Positions 36,136 to 49,034 are shown, counted from the stretch's first letter. The stretch: DNA of 64,000 nt from Lycocorax pyrrhopterus obiensis (GCA_014706295.1 JACSVZ010000024.1:3093136-3157135), one strand, 5' to 3'. The notes: a model not told the origin generated them from the sequence alone. Translations and numbers: made by a program.

Positions 36136-37940
36136 ATTTGGGCACAGCACACAAATCAAGCTTTCTTCATTTGAGCTGTAATTAAAGGTTTGGGTTTTTT
36201 TCAGTGACAATTATCTAAAACTATAAAGAGAAATATGTTTTCCCCTTTAGATGTTCAGTCATTGATGTATTAACAAAACCTTTGAAGAAAGATACTAAAT
36301 AGCTGCAACATAAAACTTTGCATTAGGCTATATGCTGTATGCATACATAACATATTTGGAAATAGTTTCTTGTTACTGGTTTTTATTTTTTACCATTTCT
36401 TGTGCTTAGTTATACATAAAAGATTCTTCCCCCCCCCCCATATGCTTGTCTCTATAATTCATATCTGTTTTATCAGTGTAATTCTCTGAACAGTGTCCTT
36501 GAGGAATTCTCTCAGTAAACATGGCAACTTCAGTTCATTTTGGGGAATTTTAAATAAAGAATTCCTGGTTACTTTTTGTTTCTACATGTTACTGTTTTGT
36601 ACAGACCTTAAGTAAATTGGAATGACACAGGTAAATTTTTTTACAAAAAATTGTCTCAGCAAAACAGAAACTTACTGTATATACTTAAGTATAATATTTT
36701 CTTTATGTGATTTTTAATACATAATTATTAATATAAGTATACAATTAATTCAGCTTAATCAAATGTTCAATTTACTCTCATAGTACACTGTGGCTTTGGA
36801 AGACGAAAACAAGCAAAAAGCAGTCATATGTAGAAAAGGATCCTACTGCTTCTGAGAGTGTGAACAAGATCTCATTCACAAAGGTAATGCCAAGAACAAT
36901 GGCATGTTTGTCCCTCGGCAGGTTGGCTAAACACCAGTTGGTCAGAGGACCCTGATGACTAGAGCAGTCTCTGGGAAAGCACCTATGTGAGAGTTTATTG
37001 AACTCTCTTTTGGAATTTTTGCTGGAAATCATGTAGATTAGCAGTGACAAGAGCATGTTCACTCAGTCTTCGTCTTTCAATGGAATGTGCCAGTTTGGGC
37101 AGTTTTGTTTTGATATCTCTATGAAAAAATGCAGCACAAAGTTGACTAGGAGTGACCACAATTGAGCTAGCTCCAATAGAAATGCATTACACCTTCCAAA
37201 ATAACCCAGTTCCCTGAGGACTAAATAGAAGGCACATTGTAAGAGAGGTAAAAGCCACTGAATAGAAGGGGAATGCAACAACTGTGCAGGGGGGAAAGAG
37301 CTAACAAAATTAATCACATGTAGTATTAAGTAAAGTCTAGCAGTTTAATTGCACATAAACCTATTTAATAATTGGGTTTATTTTGTATCCTGGCTATGCA
37401 TGCTCCTTTCAACTATATTAGGAATGTCACAAGATAAAAGGACAAAACCTGTTACCAAGGGCATTTACATATTCTTGGTCTTCAGTATTGACTGAGACTC
37501 CTAAATTTGGACTTTCAGATTTTGCACTTTATTCTTCTGACAGGCTCTGACGTGCTCTACTGCCCTGAAGCCACTTTGCAAAATTCATAGCAGCTTTCAC
37601 ATGCTCTGATGCTTCTTGGGACCAATTCAATCTTGAACAATAGATGTGTGTGCAGTTGAGCCAGGAAATGTTACACAGGAGATCATAGGCTTATTCCCCA
37701 ATAACATTTTGATTTGTAAAGTATTCCACTACACAAAACACACACAAGAGACAGCATTAAAAAGCATTAGAGACCATAGCCAGCAAGACAGAAAGGTGTC
37801 TTAAAATACAGATTGACAGCAAGGCCTGGGATATGAGCAGGACACACTAATGAACCAGTGGAAATGTTATAGAAAGAGTTTTCAATATTTTACATTTTTC
37901 AGCCATTTAACAAATTTCTCCTGGGACAGAATTTGGCCTT
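36136..37940. other. Noncoding DNA with C-run and a decayed-looking frame
   Basis: Holds an 11-C run at 36429-36439 and otherwise AT-rich unique sequence. On the minus strand two open frames (37317-37063 and 37062-36778) lie end to end in the same frame, broken by one stop; see the separate entry. Confidence 0.5.
36778..37317 (-). pseudogene. Possible decayed coding segment, unknown family
   Basis: About 179 codons read on the minus strand in one frame with only a single internal stop, after LKDED at codon 84. Such a long nearly open frame is uncommon at this base composition. I recognise no protein in it and see no retroviral or CR1 motifs. It could be a chance frame or a fragment of an old retrocopy. 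Confidence 0.18.
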
Positions 37941-38043
37941 CAAAAAAACCCAAAAAACCAAAAAAAAAACCAAACCAAAAAACCCCAACCAACCAACCAA
38001 ACACCAAAACCAAAACCCCTGTCTTTTGATTTTTTTTTCCCCT
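37941..38043. repeat. A/C-rich low-complexity tract
   Basis: Interrupted runs of A with CC insertions (AAAAAACCCAAAAAACC, then AACCAACCAACCAAACACC) over about 70 bases, followed by a T run. This kind of purine/pyrimidine-skewed tract is frequent in bird genomes and has no coding meaning. Confidence 0.75.
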
Positions 38044-38713
38044 ATTATTTAAAATAAAGGTGTTTTTGTAATTCATATATCAAGAGAAGGCCAGTTTTCC
38101 AGTCTTGTTCCTTGTCCAGTGCATTTCCATGCAGAGCAGACACAGACATGGATTGCCAGGAGGAGTTATAGGGCAGGTTTGATCTGTTTGAAGGAAGTAT
38201 TGTCTGTGATCCAGGACATAACATTGTCCAGCGTGATCCCACTCTCTCTTCCTTATGTACAGCAGAGTATTCCTCTGGTTAATGACATGCAGACCATAAG
38301 GCATCATACTGTCCAGGTATGCAGTTTAAATGTCAAATGTTCTGAACTCTTGAATAGTAATTTATGGCTGTCACCCTGTCTTGGATGGTTTGCTTCTATG
38401 AAAATTGTTGAAAGGATTACAAGACTTTGGTTGCACGGGGGAAACAGCACTTTCTTTCCTGTGCTGTGGTACCAGCTGTGTCACTGTGTATCTCACAGGT
38501 GATAAAATGAAAGGGAAATGTATTCTGAGATGGAAGCAGAGCTTGAAAGCATATGGGCTGCCTTATAGGATTATGAAAAGAACATTTCTCTTCCTCATGG
38601 TGAACACATCCCTGGGTCAGTCCAAATACAATCTGCAATTACAGATTGCTACAAATTGGAGTCCATAACGAGCCTTCCTTAATTTCCTCTGGAACAGTAA
38701 TGTTCTTATATTC

Positions 38714-38803
38714 TCTATAGAACCATGGTTTGTGTTGGAAGGGACTTTTGAAGATCATCTAGTCAGACACTGCTGCCATCGGCAGGAACACCTTTCACTT
38801 GAC
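38714..38803 (-). mobile_element. CR1 LINE 3' tail, minus orientation
   Basis: GAACCATGGTTTGTGTTGG, GAAGGGACTTTTGAAGATC, ATCTAGTCAGACACTGCTGC and GGCAGGAACACC follow the reverse complement of the avian CR1 3' end in order. It is a 5'-truncated fragment of about 90 bases and abuts a second CR1 tail in the opposite orientation. Confidence 0.8.
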
Positions 38804-38964
38804 AGTGGAATAGGTTTCACAGAGAAGTTGTGGATGTCCCATCCCTGGAAGTGTTCAAGGCCAGGTTTCAAGCAACCTGGTCTGGTAGAATATTGAAACT
38901 GGGAGATGGAACTGGATGATCTTTAAGGTTGTTTCTAACCCTAACCATTTCTGGATTCTATGAA
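38804..38964 (+). mobile_element. CR1 LINE 3' tail, plus orientation
   Basis: GTTGTGGATGTCCCATCCC, GGAAGTGTTCAAGGCCAGG, AAGCAACCTGGTCTGG, GAACTGGATGATCTTTAAGG and a final ATTCTATGAA match the avian CR1 3' end in order. The 5' end is truncated and touches the minus-orientation tail, so the two 3' ends face outward. Confidence 0.85.
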
Positions 38965-41900
38965 CAGAATGCTCCACATACACTGTGGAGCAGGTTTCAC
39001 TTTGGTTAATTTAGGGCTCATGAAAAGAATGAGGCCCAGATTGCCCACCCATTTCTCATGTCTAAATGCAGCATTGTCAATACAAAGATTTTTGTTAGCC
39101 CCCTTCTTCTGTTTAATACATTTAAGTACTGCACTCTGCATATGAAGAATAGTGATGTTATCAGAAAGGATTCAAAAACATATGTTTTAATGAAATGTGT
39201 TGACAACTGCTGAAGTAAAGTTTTTGTTAAGTCTCAAGAGTTTATCCATGACAAGCAGTATTAATGAATTGAATTAATTAAAAAGCATTTCAAGATGAAA
39301 CAGGACCTGTTCTATGTAAAATGCTCTATACATTAGACAAGCATTATGGAAATCACTGCTTTGTACTACACTGTAATGCAGCCATTTATAAAAGCTTCTC
39401 AAGATCCATGGATAGCAGTAATTTGGGTTTAGCATGTCTTTGAAATTCATTGAATACAGCATGTGCTATTTAAAAGCATGAAATCTGGATGGTTACACTG
39501 CTATCAACGTTTATTTGGCTGGGAGAGGGAAACAAGAGCTCAACATTACTGGAATGAGTGAGTGGGCATGGGAACAGGGTGAAACGATGGAGGACCTGGC
39601 AAGCCCTGACAGAGGCTGGTGCTGACATTTTTAAGGAGCAGACTTGTCTGGCAATAACTCAGGGTCCTGAGCTGGTTTGAAATGGGAGTTGTTTTACTAA
39701 AAGAATAATTTCTCATCTCTGCTGTTCCTCTGCCCGTAAACTCCTCTCCTTTACAGACCAGGCTTGTTCTTCACCATGTCTTCTCCTTTTTAGGTTCTTT
39801 TTGTGCCCTCTCTAAGAGTAATACCATCAGCAGTGACCACTGGCATTACGAAATATCTGTATTCTACATCATGAATCACTACAATGGGCAAAATAGCCTT
39901 ATGAGTGTGTGCAGTGTGGTTTGTGTGAGCTTCTGGCCATGACCCTGAGAAGCCAAGCATGAGCAATGGTAGTGCAGTCCTACAGCAGGACCAAACAGAT
40001 GGGTGTCCACTGGCAGCCAGGAGCAAAGGGCAATTCTGCCTCACTGGGCCAAAATCAATCATAAAATGAGAGTTCTTGGCAGGAAGCTTATCTCAGAGGG
40101 AAATGTCTATCTGTTTGCACACAGGTTTTTTGCTGCACTCTATCTGTTTTTACTTAGATTGAGTTAGGATTGTGTCTTAGATTTGGATGAGTAAGGTAAC
40201 AGTACCCACACAAAGCACATTAAAACAATATACCTTTAAAATATCATTAGGTATGGAACATATTCATAAATAAAAAATATAAAGGGTGAAATATGAGAAA
40301 CTGTGAAAAACAGTATGATTTCATACATGCATGGTGGAGTTTGTTTCACTTTATGTGTCTCAAGATTTGGCTCGTAGGAGATTATTTCCAATGGATCCAC
40401 CTTTAGCTATCTGTTTTGTAATTCCTCTGGATCTTAATAAAGGAAATTACATCCTTCAAGGAGAACTAGCCAAAAAACTGTTGGTACATTTGAAATACTG
40501 TAATATATTAATACTCACAATTCAATCAAGAATGTGGCTGTGCAGTAGAGAAGAAAAAAATCCTAAATACAAAATGAAGGTCAGGTTCCTCAAGCAATGT
40601 ACACAGATATTTAAAGGATGGTAATGTTTGCTACTTAGCTACTGCACATGCTTCTAAAAATTTGTTTGAGACATTGCTTGGAATATCAGTAAATCTGACA
40701 GGTAGCCTCATTGGTTAGAAAAAGGGATAATTCATTTGGCCTTTAGTGTATTAGGAAAAGAGCAGCCAAAATTGCATCCCAAAATGCTTTGGGAGATTCA
40801 TCCTATAAGCAGGTATGAATCTGCTCTGTAAAAAAAATAAGAGAGCTTGTTCTGCTACTTCACTATAACATGAGCAATATGTTTGCACTTGTCACAGGTA
40901 ATGTTTGCATTTATTATCTGTGTGTAGAGAACCTCTAAGCTTTCTTATACCGGCTAAACCGGCCCAGGTAGCATTTGGGCCTGACCAAAAGAAGTCTCTC
41001 CCCACCGGCTAGGTGCTGTGCTACCTGTAGAGCAGTATCTGCTAAAATGAAGTCTTGCATTTTCTATTTCCCTTCAGACTCTTCTTGCCAAGTAGATTCC
41101 AGGAAGGACCAAAAAGCCTTTTCTGTGCAATCATTTTTGAGGGCTGAAATAGCCTGGCTTCTCCTCAGTCTGTCTAGAGTGCCTGGCACACTCTCTGTCA
41201 GGCTGAGTGACCAGACAAGACCACAATGTGCAGCACGGATGGGGTGATGGAAGTAAAAGTCTAAGATGCTGGGCAAAAACTGGTTGCTGCTGACTGATGG
41301 TTTACTTTGACGTGTCCTATGGTCGTGGTGGTTGTGGAAGACCTGTGTTTGTAAGAGCCATACATTGTAAAACTGTGTCCATGAGCTCAACCGAGCCTGG
41401 GCTCCCAGGAGACAGATTTTTTAACCAGCTACTTGCATAGCCAAATGGTCATCTCTGGGGTTACTTAACCAGCTGATCCTAGAAATTACTTGAAGATATA
41501 AAGATCAAGACAAATTCTGTCTGTTTCCATTACCAGGAATATTTGCTAATTTTTTAATGATCAGTCTGTGTGCATATAGGTGTGTGTTTCTTCTCTGTTG
41601 TTTTTCCAGTTAGCAGACTGTTTTTGTTGTGATTCAGCTCAGTTCTGTGCTGTTGGACCAGCATGTTTAAGTCAAAATATCCAATTTTTTTCTAATCAAG
41701 TTTTTACAGCATTTTAAAATCCAAATTGTGACTTCCTCTGTGCACAGGTGAGAAGGTAAATAAAATTGAAGAGGGAGACTTTTGTGGAAGAAACAGCAGT
41801 AAGAAGAGCAAATGGATATGGTGGTAATGGAATAAGAAATATTGCTTCTGCCATTTCATTATAGAGAAAAATAGACATATTTAAACCAGACAAGATACGC

Positions 41901-43700
41901 TGTGGTGAGAAAGAAGGGAAGAAAATTGGTGTTTGACTTCTTATTGCCAGAAGTTCAAGATGGTATTGCAGCAGCCCTGAGACACTTGGTCAGACATGAT
42001 GCCTTGTATTTTCATTTACTTCTAAGAGTAGCAGAATGATTCTTGTTATTGGAAAATTATTTTCTCTGACTCTTGGGAAGGATGACTGGCTTTGAAATAG
42101 TTTCTAAAATACAAATTGGGAAACAGTCTCATAATGCACTTGATTTTTTTTTTTTTTTGTTACAGCTGAGAATAGCATCTGTAGTAGTTAAATGAATATA
42201 ACTATTAATCACTTCAAGTGATGTAACTTACACAGACTATGTAAAAACTACTGTTTGAATTATGTTTTGCAAGTAGTGATATTGTTGGACTTCACCCTGA
42301 AATCCTGTCTGGAACCTATATCTAGTCCCAGGTGGAGTAATTTTGTATTCTCTGTTCTACATGCAGTAGAATGGTAATCAGTGTTGTGATGTCATCACTG
42401 AACTGCTTATAAGGCACTGGAATTTAATGAGCATTAAATAAAAACAAAATAAATCATGGTAGTCTTCTCCAAGGAGAAATTGCTCCATATAACAAGGCAG
42501 AAAGTAACACTTCAAATCCCAGGGCACCAACCAACACGGCATGCTTGAGATGGGGCAAGTGGGTTCTCTAGACAGACACAGTCTCTCTCATACACATGCA
42601 ATGTACTCCTGAGAAGAAGGAAGGCTGATTCCTTGCTGAAATACTGGCAGGGAGGGTCATCTTAGGGGCTCTTTCTTCAAAGGAGCTAATAAGCAGCCTT
42701 GCCACACAAACTTGAAGGTAAAGCATAGTAGAGTTACCAGTTCTAAATAGTTCACAGTCTCACAATAATACAACAAAAGTCTAGTCAACAGCCTTCAAAA
42801 GAGGGTGAAGATGTTCACAAACCTGATGAGGCTCCTATTAATTAGTGTTGTTAAGTGTTGTTACACTTTTTTTACTATTACTGTTTTGAGATTTAACTAA
42901 GAAACCTAATGGGGCTACTTCTGCACAATGTTAATTAGATATGGCAATTCCACTTACTCATACAGCCTCAGCACAGAACCATCACACATCAATATTTAAT
43001 TTAATTACTGATGTTGTGGTGCAAGTCACATCTGATTTAAGAGATAAATATGCTTAATTAATAATGAGATAAAACACACAGTATGTCACCTTTTGTCATT
43101 TGAGCTTTATTAGGTATAGTAAAAAAAGACACACATGGACATTGGAGAGGCCATGACATGGTGCTCTGTTTCTCTGCATTATCTTTGTCCTTGGATTTAC
43201 CTGAGCTCACACTGCACCGTAAATATGACAAAGACATCTGCAAGTGTCAAGGGCACCAGCCTACATAAAGACACACTTGTGTCTTGAGTAATTAATCATT
43301 TGCTTCCATTTTTCTGCATAATTAAAAAGCTGAACTTTCATCTTGGATTATACGTAGCATCTATAGAAATTCATTTTATCATGTTTGATCACAGTATTCT
43401 CATCTGTGTTGAATGTGGCCTGCTACAGAGGCTGGGTGTGCAAGAATTCATTCTGCATCAGCATCCTTTGGAAGTGAGCCTTCTTCCCATTGGCACTGGA
43501 CATCCTCTACTCAGAGCTTTCTGCAAGACCCTGTTGGGAATAGTGTATATGATCGTTGTATCACAAGGTAGAGTTCTGAAAGGTATATGCAGAAAGATTG
43601 CATACCACGTTGTAAAGCCTGGGGGGAGAAGAGGACAGACAGCCAGGCCTTGAGGCTGTTTATGATGATGAACCATATTAAAGCAGCTTCCAGGCAAGAC
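38965..43700. other. Unique noncoding DNA
   Basis: No recognised gene. Plus frames at 40331-40624 and 40975-41247 and a minus frame at 41064-41390 have no recognised products. A T run of about 14 lies near 42145. No LTR or CR1 was detected. Confidence 0.5.
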
Positions 43701-43703
43701 TAG

Positions 43704-43805
43704 GTCCCCATTTCATAAAGGGTTTTGTAACAAGGACTGACAGTCTTAGCCTCAAAGACTTACAGCGAAATTCAAAACAGATGGATAAACAGGTACCACA
43801 CAACC
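43704..43805 (+). repeat. Possible ancient amniote SINE/LINE-tail remnant
   Basis: GGTCCCCATTTCATAAAGG and then CAGTCTTAGCCTCAAAGACTTACAG and GATGGATAAACAGG resemble the old amniote repeat text ccctgcccc-aaagagcttaca-gtctaa-gacagacagatg. The similarity is partial and the end points are approximate. Confidence 0.3.
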
Positions 43806-45717
43806 AGTGCACCAGATCTGCTGAAGTAAAGGAAACTACTTCTGTTCATTTTTGATAGAAGATCAAAGCCTTAGCAAGTCCCCCTCTGTTTGCAGTGTCC
43901 TTTGTAGGCCTGTGTTTCCAGGGCTTCACAAGCTAGCACTAGAAGTTTGTGTGGGCTGAAACTTGCTATGCAAGATCTTTACCTGGGGGCCATTTGGTTT
44001 GATGTTTTTGACAAAATTTTAAGAGCTCCTAAGTTAACTGTGCCAAACAAATAGTTTCCTAGAGGCTGAGAAGGTTTTTGAAACTTCCTTCAGGGAAAAT
44101 TCCCACTTGGCAGAAAACCTATGAAAGCAAAAGTAACTCACAACATTGTAACCTACTGAAACACATACTGCTCTCAGATCCATTTGTGGTCTTTTTCTCT
44201 ATGTTATATATAACTATTCTAATATTAATACTGATAGTAACTAATACAATGGGAACCTGTTGGGCTATCAGGAATGATTAGTGAAGGAGACCATCTCAGT
44301 ATGGTCTGAAAGCTTCCCTTAAAAATAAAAAGAGCCAACCAAAAAATCAAGAGTGGGAAAGCCTTCAGCTGTCCCAGCCTGCCTTAAAACCCACTCATCC
44401 AAAAGAACACACTAGAGAGGGGAAGACTAATGCACAAAACAGCAGTGTTTTACTGGTAATAGGCAGGGAGAAATGGAAGTGCCAGCGACTGCAAGTGAGG
44501 AAGACTCTTCTTCAAGGATAATAAAATAGGACTGCTGTTCTTTTCAGTGCCATGACTCTGTATTGTAGGTGGTCACCATGGCTGGCACTGTGATCTATTG
44601 GTATGATGGATGTACTGCAGAGTTTCCAAAGGGTGTGACTGAAGTGTGGAATTCAGCTGTGCTGAACTCACACCTTCTGTCAGCTGCCAGAAGTGGGAGA
44701 GGCATCCTGGGACCTGTTCCCTCTAATTACATTCCCTGGTCTTGACAAGTAAATGCATTCAGAATAGGAGAATGGGGGATGGAGGAATTTGTGGAACCCA
44801 TAGTTCCATCAGCCAAACCGAACAGTGAGAAGTGGTGTGTTAAGAACACTTTCCCCATGAGACCAGCAGCCTGGATGAGTAGCTAAGAAATGTATGGGAA
44901 ATGAGAATTAATCCTCTTTGAGAAGAACCTGTAATCTTCCTCCAGAAGAGAAAGAGTGCTACAGCTGGAAGGGCAGGTAAGAGCAGCACTGCCTCCAGCT
45001 CTGTCTGAGCATACTGCTTGCACAGTAACACTGAGGCCAAACATCACCATAATGTACATGATAGTGTATGCTTATCTGAAGAGAGAATGGAGGAGATAAT
45101 GGAGCATCTCTCACAGTGATTGGCTTCCAGAGAATATGGAACACAGGTTATACCAATACCATGGGTATACCCTGGGTAGAGACAGGATGTGGTAGTTGTA
45201 CCAGGATCAGTAGCAAAAATGAAAGTGTAGCATAAAATTAAATTCTTGCAATGGAGATACACAGGTTGAGGCTTTTATCCTACTGTGCGCTTAGCAGTTG
45301 TACTGATATGTGAGGCACAAGATTCCCATTCCATCTTCCTTACAGAGTGCTTTGGTAAACATTCATTTCTTCCAGGTTTATATTGTCATGGGAAAGTTTT
45401 CTAAGTTGTCCTGTAGCAGTGTGGACTGTGTGCTATGAATTACACCCATGAGCTGAGTGGATTAGAAAATTGGCTGCCCCTTCACAGAGCCAAAGGCATG
45501 CAGGAAAGTATTAATATTCTTAGTCTCTTCTTTCCTCTTCTTCCTTCCAAATTCATACCTGTCCTCACTGAGGAACAGCTGAGAACAGTCTGGCCCAGAC
45601 CAATAGTTCCAGTAAGCACATATAATGCCACTAGCACCTACACGAGTGAAATTCCCCTCTCCCTCTTTCTGCAGAACACTCCTCCTGCACTGGGCCCATG
45701 GCTCTGTTATGGTGTAG
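43806..45717. other. Unique noncoding DNA
   Basis: No recognised gene or repeat. Small frames on either strand are unsupported. Confidence 0.5.
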
Positions 45718-45738
45718 CAGCAGCAGCAGCAGCAGCAG
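45718..45738 (+). repeat. (CAG)7 microsatellite
   Basis: Seven perfect CAG units. On the plus strand it lies in an open frame (45435-45746) that reads it as Ala and ends just after; on the minus strand two other frames read it as Leu or Cys runs. The frames have no other support, so this is taken as a noncoding trinucleotide repeat. Confidence 0.9.
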
Positions 45739-47589
45739 CCACTTAGCACAGGCACTTGAAGTATTTCTCACCTGCCCAGCCTGCCTGAGTCTCCTAGGCT
45801 TGCCTGTGGGATATGAACTTGCGTCTCCAGATCTTCTTGTCATTCGCATGCTTCCTTAAGGCTTGCTTTTGTATTAAAGTGCCTGAATCTGGTCTCAGGA
45901 TTCAGAAAGGCAGCGTGTCACTGGTGATTACTAATAGCAATTACTGCAAATTAGGATATACACCTACATGACATCCAGCAAAATAGGCTGAAGCAGATTA
46001 ACGATTAAAACAGTCATTTGACAAGGAAATAACAGTCACCCCATCCTTTCAGTACATAACTGTGTCTGGCTGCTGCACTTTAGAGTACCTGCCCAATATT
46101 CTCCCTGTTTTGGTCATTTGTACTTGGACATGGTTTTGAGAAGCCACAACTTATTTAGCCCCCCTTTTTTGTGAATGAGTAGTTAAAAATTGTTTCTTCC
46201 AACGTTCATTATTTTGCACTTGTCTATACTAGTAGGTAATGGAACTGTGTTGCAGAAGACTCACAGCTGGATCTGACAGCCAGAACCAGATGTTCACACA
46301 ATAGGCCAGACACATCTGGTTCTCTGTAGCTGGCAAGGGATGTAGAACAAGTAAGTGCAGAGACAGCAAGCCTGAAAAAAATCTAAGGTAATCAAGCTGA
46401 ATATGCCTGGAGTTTTAGGCCATCTGGAAGATTGCCAGAAGGCTATTTATTCTGATGTCTACACCTGCTGAATGGGAATGCTTTGTATGAACTCACAGCT
46501 TGAAGTAATACTGTCTCTCTCTCTTTTTCAGCACTCCACTCCCTCTAGGCAGTGTTTCTTGCTTGATAAATTGTGCTCTACAACTTAGGTTTGATTAAAA
46601 AAAAAAAGAAACCAAACCTTAAACTTATTTCCTGGCTATTGATGAGCATAGAAGGAAAGTAGTGCAACACTGGAGAACAGAACGGGAGCACAGTGTCACA
46701 GATTTCCCCTTGGAGAGTTAAAGTCTATAGGGAGTGCAATCTGCTAGATATGTTGAGAGCCACTGGAAAGATTTTCTTTGTCCCATTTATAGTGAACTGG
46801 GACAGAAATTCCCACAAGCCCTTTTAACTACTGTTGTGTGCACACTCACCTTTCTGTGCTCAGTGAAACAGATTGATCCAACAATGCCCCATCTGGCTCA
46901 GCCCTGCTGGCTGCAGTCTTCTCCTCACAGCCAAGAGCACCTGCTTTGCTGTCAACATGAAAGCTCTTGGGACTTCCATTTTACAAAAAATTTTGGTGTT
47001 GATAGTGGTGGTGAGCACGTTCCTACGGTGATGAACATTTGACTATGATGATTTCTCAGTGTCAAGGGACTATTTTCGGATAAACAAGATCAAGAAGATC
47101 AAAAGTAGAAGGACCACTATTTTAAAGTTGCTGACAGGGTAGAGGTCTCTTTGAAGACACTGGTTTCCCCAAGCCTCTGTGCCTCTGTAAGGAAATGAGA
47201 GCACCTCACACATGAGACACCAGTTACCTTAAGGAGTGATGTCCACTGCTGCAATAGTAAGCTCTTATAAACACAGAAAAATCTGTCTTTTCTTGTATTT
47301 GGTTTTTATCAATATTTTCCTGATCATTGTACTGATGCATTCAGTATAATTCTCTGAGAAACCTTGGGCTCTCACACTCTCCTCAGCAAGCAGCAACATA
47401 GATTTTGCCACCTCCCCACCTCAGTGTGTGCTGAGCAGTAACCATGCTGTAGCTGACATGCAGCATATGCAGCTGCACTGGTGATGATTGTGCCCACTGC
47501 TGTCAGTACCATTCCTGGTTCTCAGATGCAGCAAATGAGCTTTTCTCTTTTTTTGTTCATGCATGTGATAGTTCTTCCAGTGTTATTAC
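45739..47589. other. Unique noncoding DNA
   Basis: No recognised gene. A strong-looking pyrimidine tract and AG (CTCTCTCTTTTTCAG, ending 46531) is not followed by an open frame with a good donor. An A run lies near 46598-46608. Confidence 0.5.
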
Positions 47590-48183
47590 TGTTCTGTACC
47601 AGTTTTGGTGGGGCTAGAGTTAATTTTCTTCATAGTAGCTCATACGGTGCTGCCTTTTGCAGTTGAGATGAAAAGAGCGCTGATAACACACTGATGTTTT
47701 AGTTATTGCCAAACATTGCTTACACAGCATCAAGGCCTTTTCTGCCTCTCAAACTGCTCCTTCCCTGTAAGGAGGCTGGAGGTGAAGGAGAAGCTGAGAG
47801 AGGACACAGCTGACCCCGACTGACCAAAGAGATACTCCACAATATATGACATCATGCTCTGCAGTAAAAGCTGTGGGGAAGAAGGAAGAAGGGGGGACAT
47901 TCAGAGAAATGGTGTTTGTGTTCCCAAGTCACTATTAGGTGTGCCAGAGCACTGCTGTCCTGGCGATTGCAAATACCTGCCTGCCCATGGGAAGAGGGGA
48001 ATGAAGTCCTTGTTTTGTTTTTGTTTGCACATACACTTTTTGCTTTACCTTTTAAACTATCGTTATCTCAACATATGAGTTTTCACATTTTTACTCTTCT
48101 GGATTGTCTCCCCCATCTCACTGTGGCAAAGTGAGTAAGCTGCGGCATGATGCTGAGCCACCTGCCAAGGCTGAACCACAACA
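47590..48183 (+). mobile_element. Solo LTR of a widespread avian ERV (family E), plus orientation
   Basis: Family blocks occur in order: GAGTTAATTTTCTTCATAGT, TTGATAACACACTG-like text, CAGCTGACCCCGACTGACC, TATGACATCATGCTC, GCCTGCCCATGGGAAGAGG, TATCTCAACATATGAG, and the end CTGAACCACAACA. The 3' end is clear; the 5' end is approximate (TGTTCTGTACC at 47590, or TGTTATTAC at 47581). I found no matching target-site duplication. It ends in the same AACCACAACA as the family D LTR. No internal retroviral genes remain. Confidence 0.85.
47847..47870 (+). promoter_or_regulatory. CRE-like site and degraded TATA region in the family E LTR
   Basis: TGACATCA at 47847-47854 is a CREB/ATF-type site about 15 bases before GCAGTAAAAG, where active family members carry a TATAAAAG box. 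Here the box appears mutated, so the LTR promoter may be weakened. Confidence 0.4.
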
Positions 48184-48859
48184 TGTCCGAAAGGCATGAT
48201 CAGTTCAGCAGGTTCTCTGTAAATGCACCATAGTTCTCTCTCAATTTCCCCACCTTTGCTGAAGGATACAGTGGACTTCCTAAAATTCTTATGGAATATT
48301 TGTTCCTTAATCTGACCCAGATAACTGATGTGTTATGCTATGATGCTTTGCCAGAAAGAAGTTACAGTTTTTCTTTGATTATTTGTTTGGTTTCTATGAG
48401 CAGAGAGGTGAACTACAGAGAGTACTCAAGCTGATACCTTTGAAGGACATGAGATTTAAAAACAAATAAAAGATTTACTGTGTGTTATAAGCAATAATCA
48501 ATAATTAAAACCTTGTTAAAACATTGTTGAAGAGTATTTCAGAAGAAAAGTAGTTATACTGCATTTCATGCTTAATTCAATGTCAATTAGCTGATTGTTA
48601 ACTTCCCTCCAGCTAAATCTTGTTTAGCACAGAGAAGAGAAATCAAAAGCATTCTAGCTTTAACAAGCCTAGTGTTTCAATCATTCATCTCTGCCTGCAG
48701 GCTCAAAATCAATGTCAACAGGTGTTTCATTGCAATTTTATCAGCCATTTCTGCATGTCACTGTTTTCTTGGTTGCCCTGCTTGCCCCTCAGAATGGTCT
48801 GTGGGAATCAGAATTCATCTTGAGCAAAAAACCAAAGACACTTACTCTTACCTAACCCA
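48184..48859. other. Unique AT-rich noncoding DNA
   Basis: Lies between the LTR and the CpG cluster. No recognised gene or repeat. Confidence 0.45.
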
Positions 48860-48861
48860 TG

Positions 48862-49030
48862 GTAGGGTTCGCTTTCACCGAGATAGTACGAGGGCTGCTG
48901 TACGCCCGAACTCCCTAAACGGTTCAGTGCGTTCGGTTGACCTGGAAGGGCAGCCGGGCGTCGGGGCCGTCCCGTCAGCACCGCGGACAGCGCCAGCGGC
49001 GACTCTGCCCGACCCGGCGCTGAGCGGCCC
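48862..49030. promoter_or_regulatory. Small dense CpG cluster, candidate promoter
   Basis: About 22 CpG dinucleotides in roughly 165 bases, where the neighbouring DNA has few. Runs such as GGGCGTCGGGGCCGTCCCG and CGCGGACAGCGCCAGCGGCG stand out. This is what an unmethylated promoter or a young GC-rich insertion looks like. No TATA box is obvious. I could not match it to an LTR family or find flanking duplications, so its origin is open. Confidence 0.4.
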
Positions 49031-49034
49031 TTCC

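Noticed and set aside
38119..38502. 127-codon plus frame near the A/C tract
   Set aside because: Two minus-strand frames overlap it, a donor-like CAG|GTATGC lies inside it, and no family is recognised. Too weak to call a gene.
45718..45738. CAG repeat as a polyglutamine or polyalanine coding tract
   Set aside because: The surrounding frames are short and unsupported on all strands; seven units is a common noncoding microsatellite size.
46515..46578. Exon after the strong CTCTCTCTTTTTCAG acceptor
   Set aside because: The following frames stop quickly and the nearest GT is not a convincing donor.
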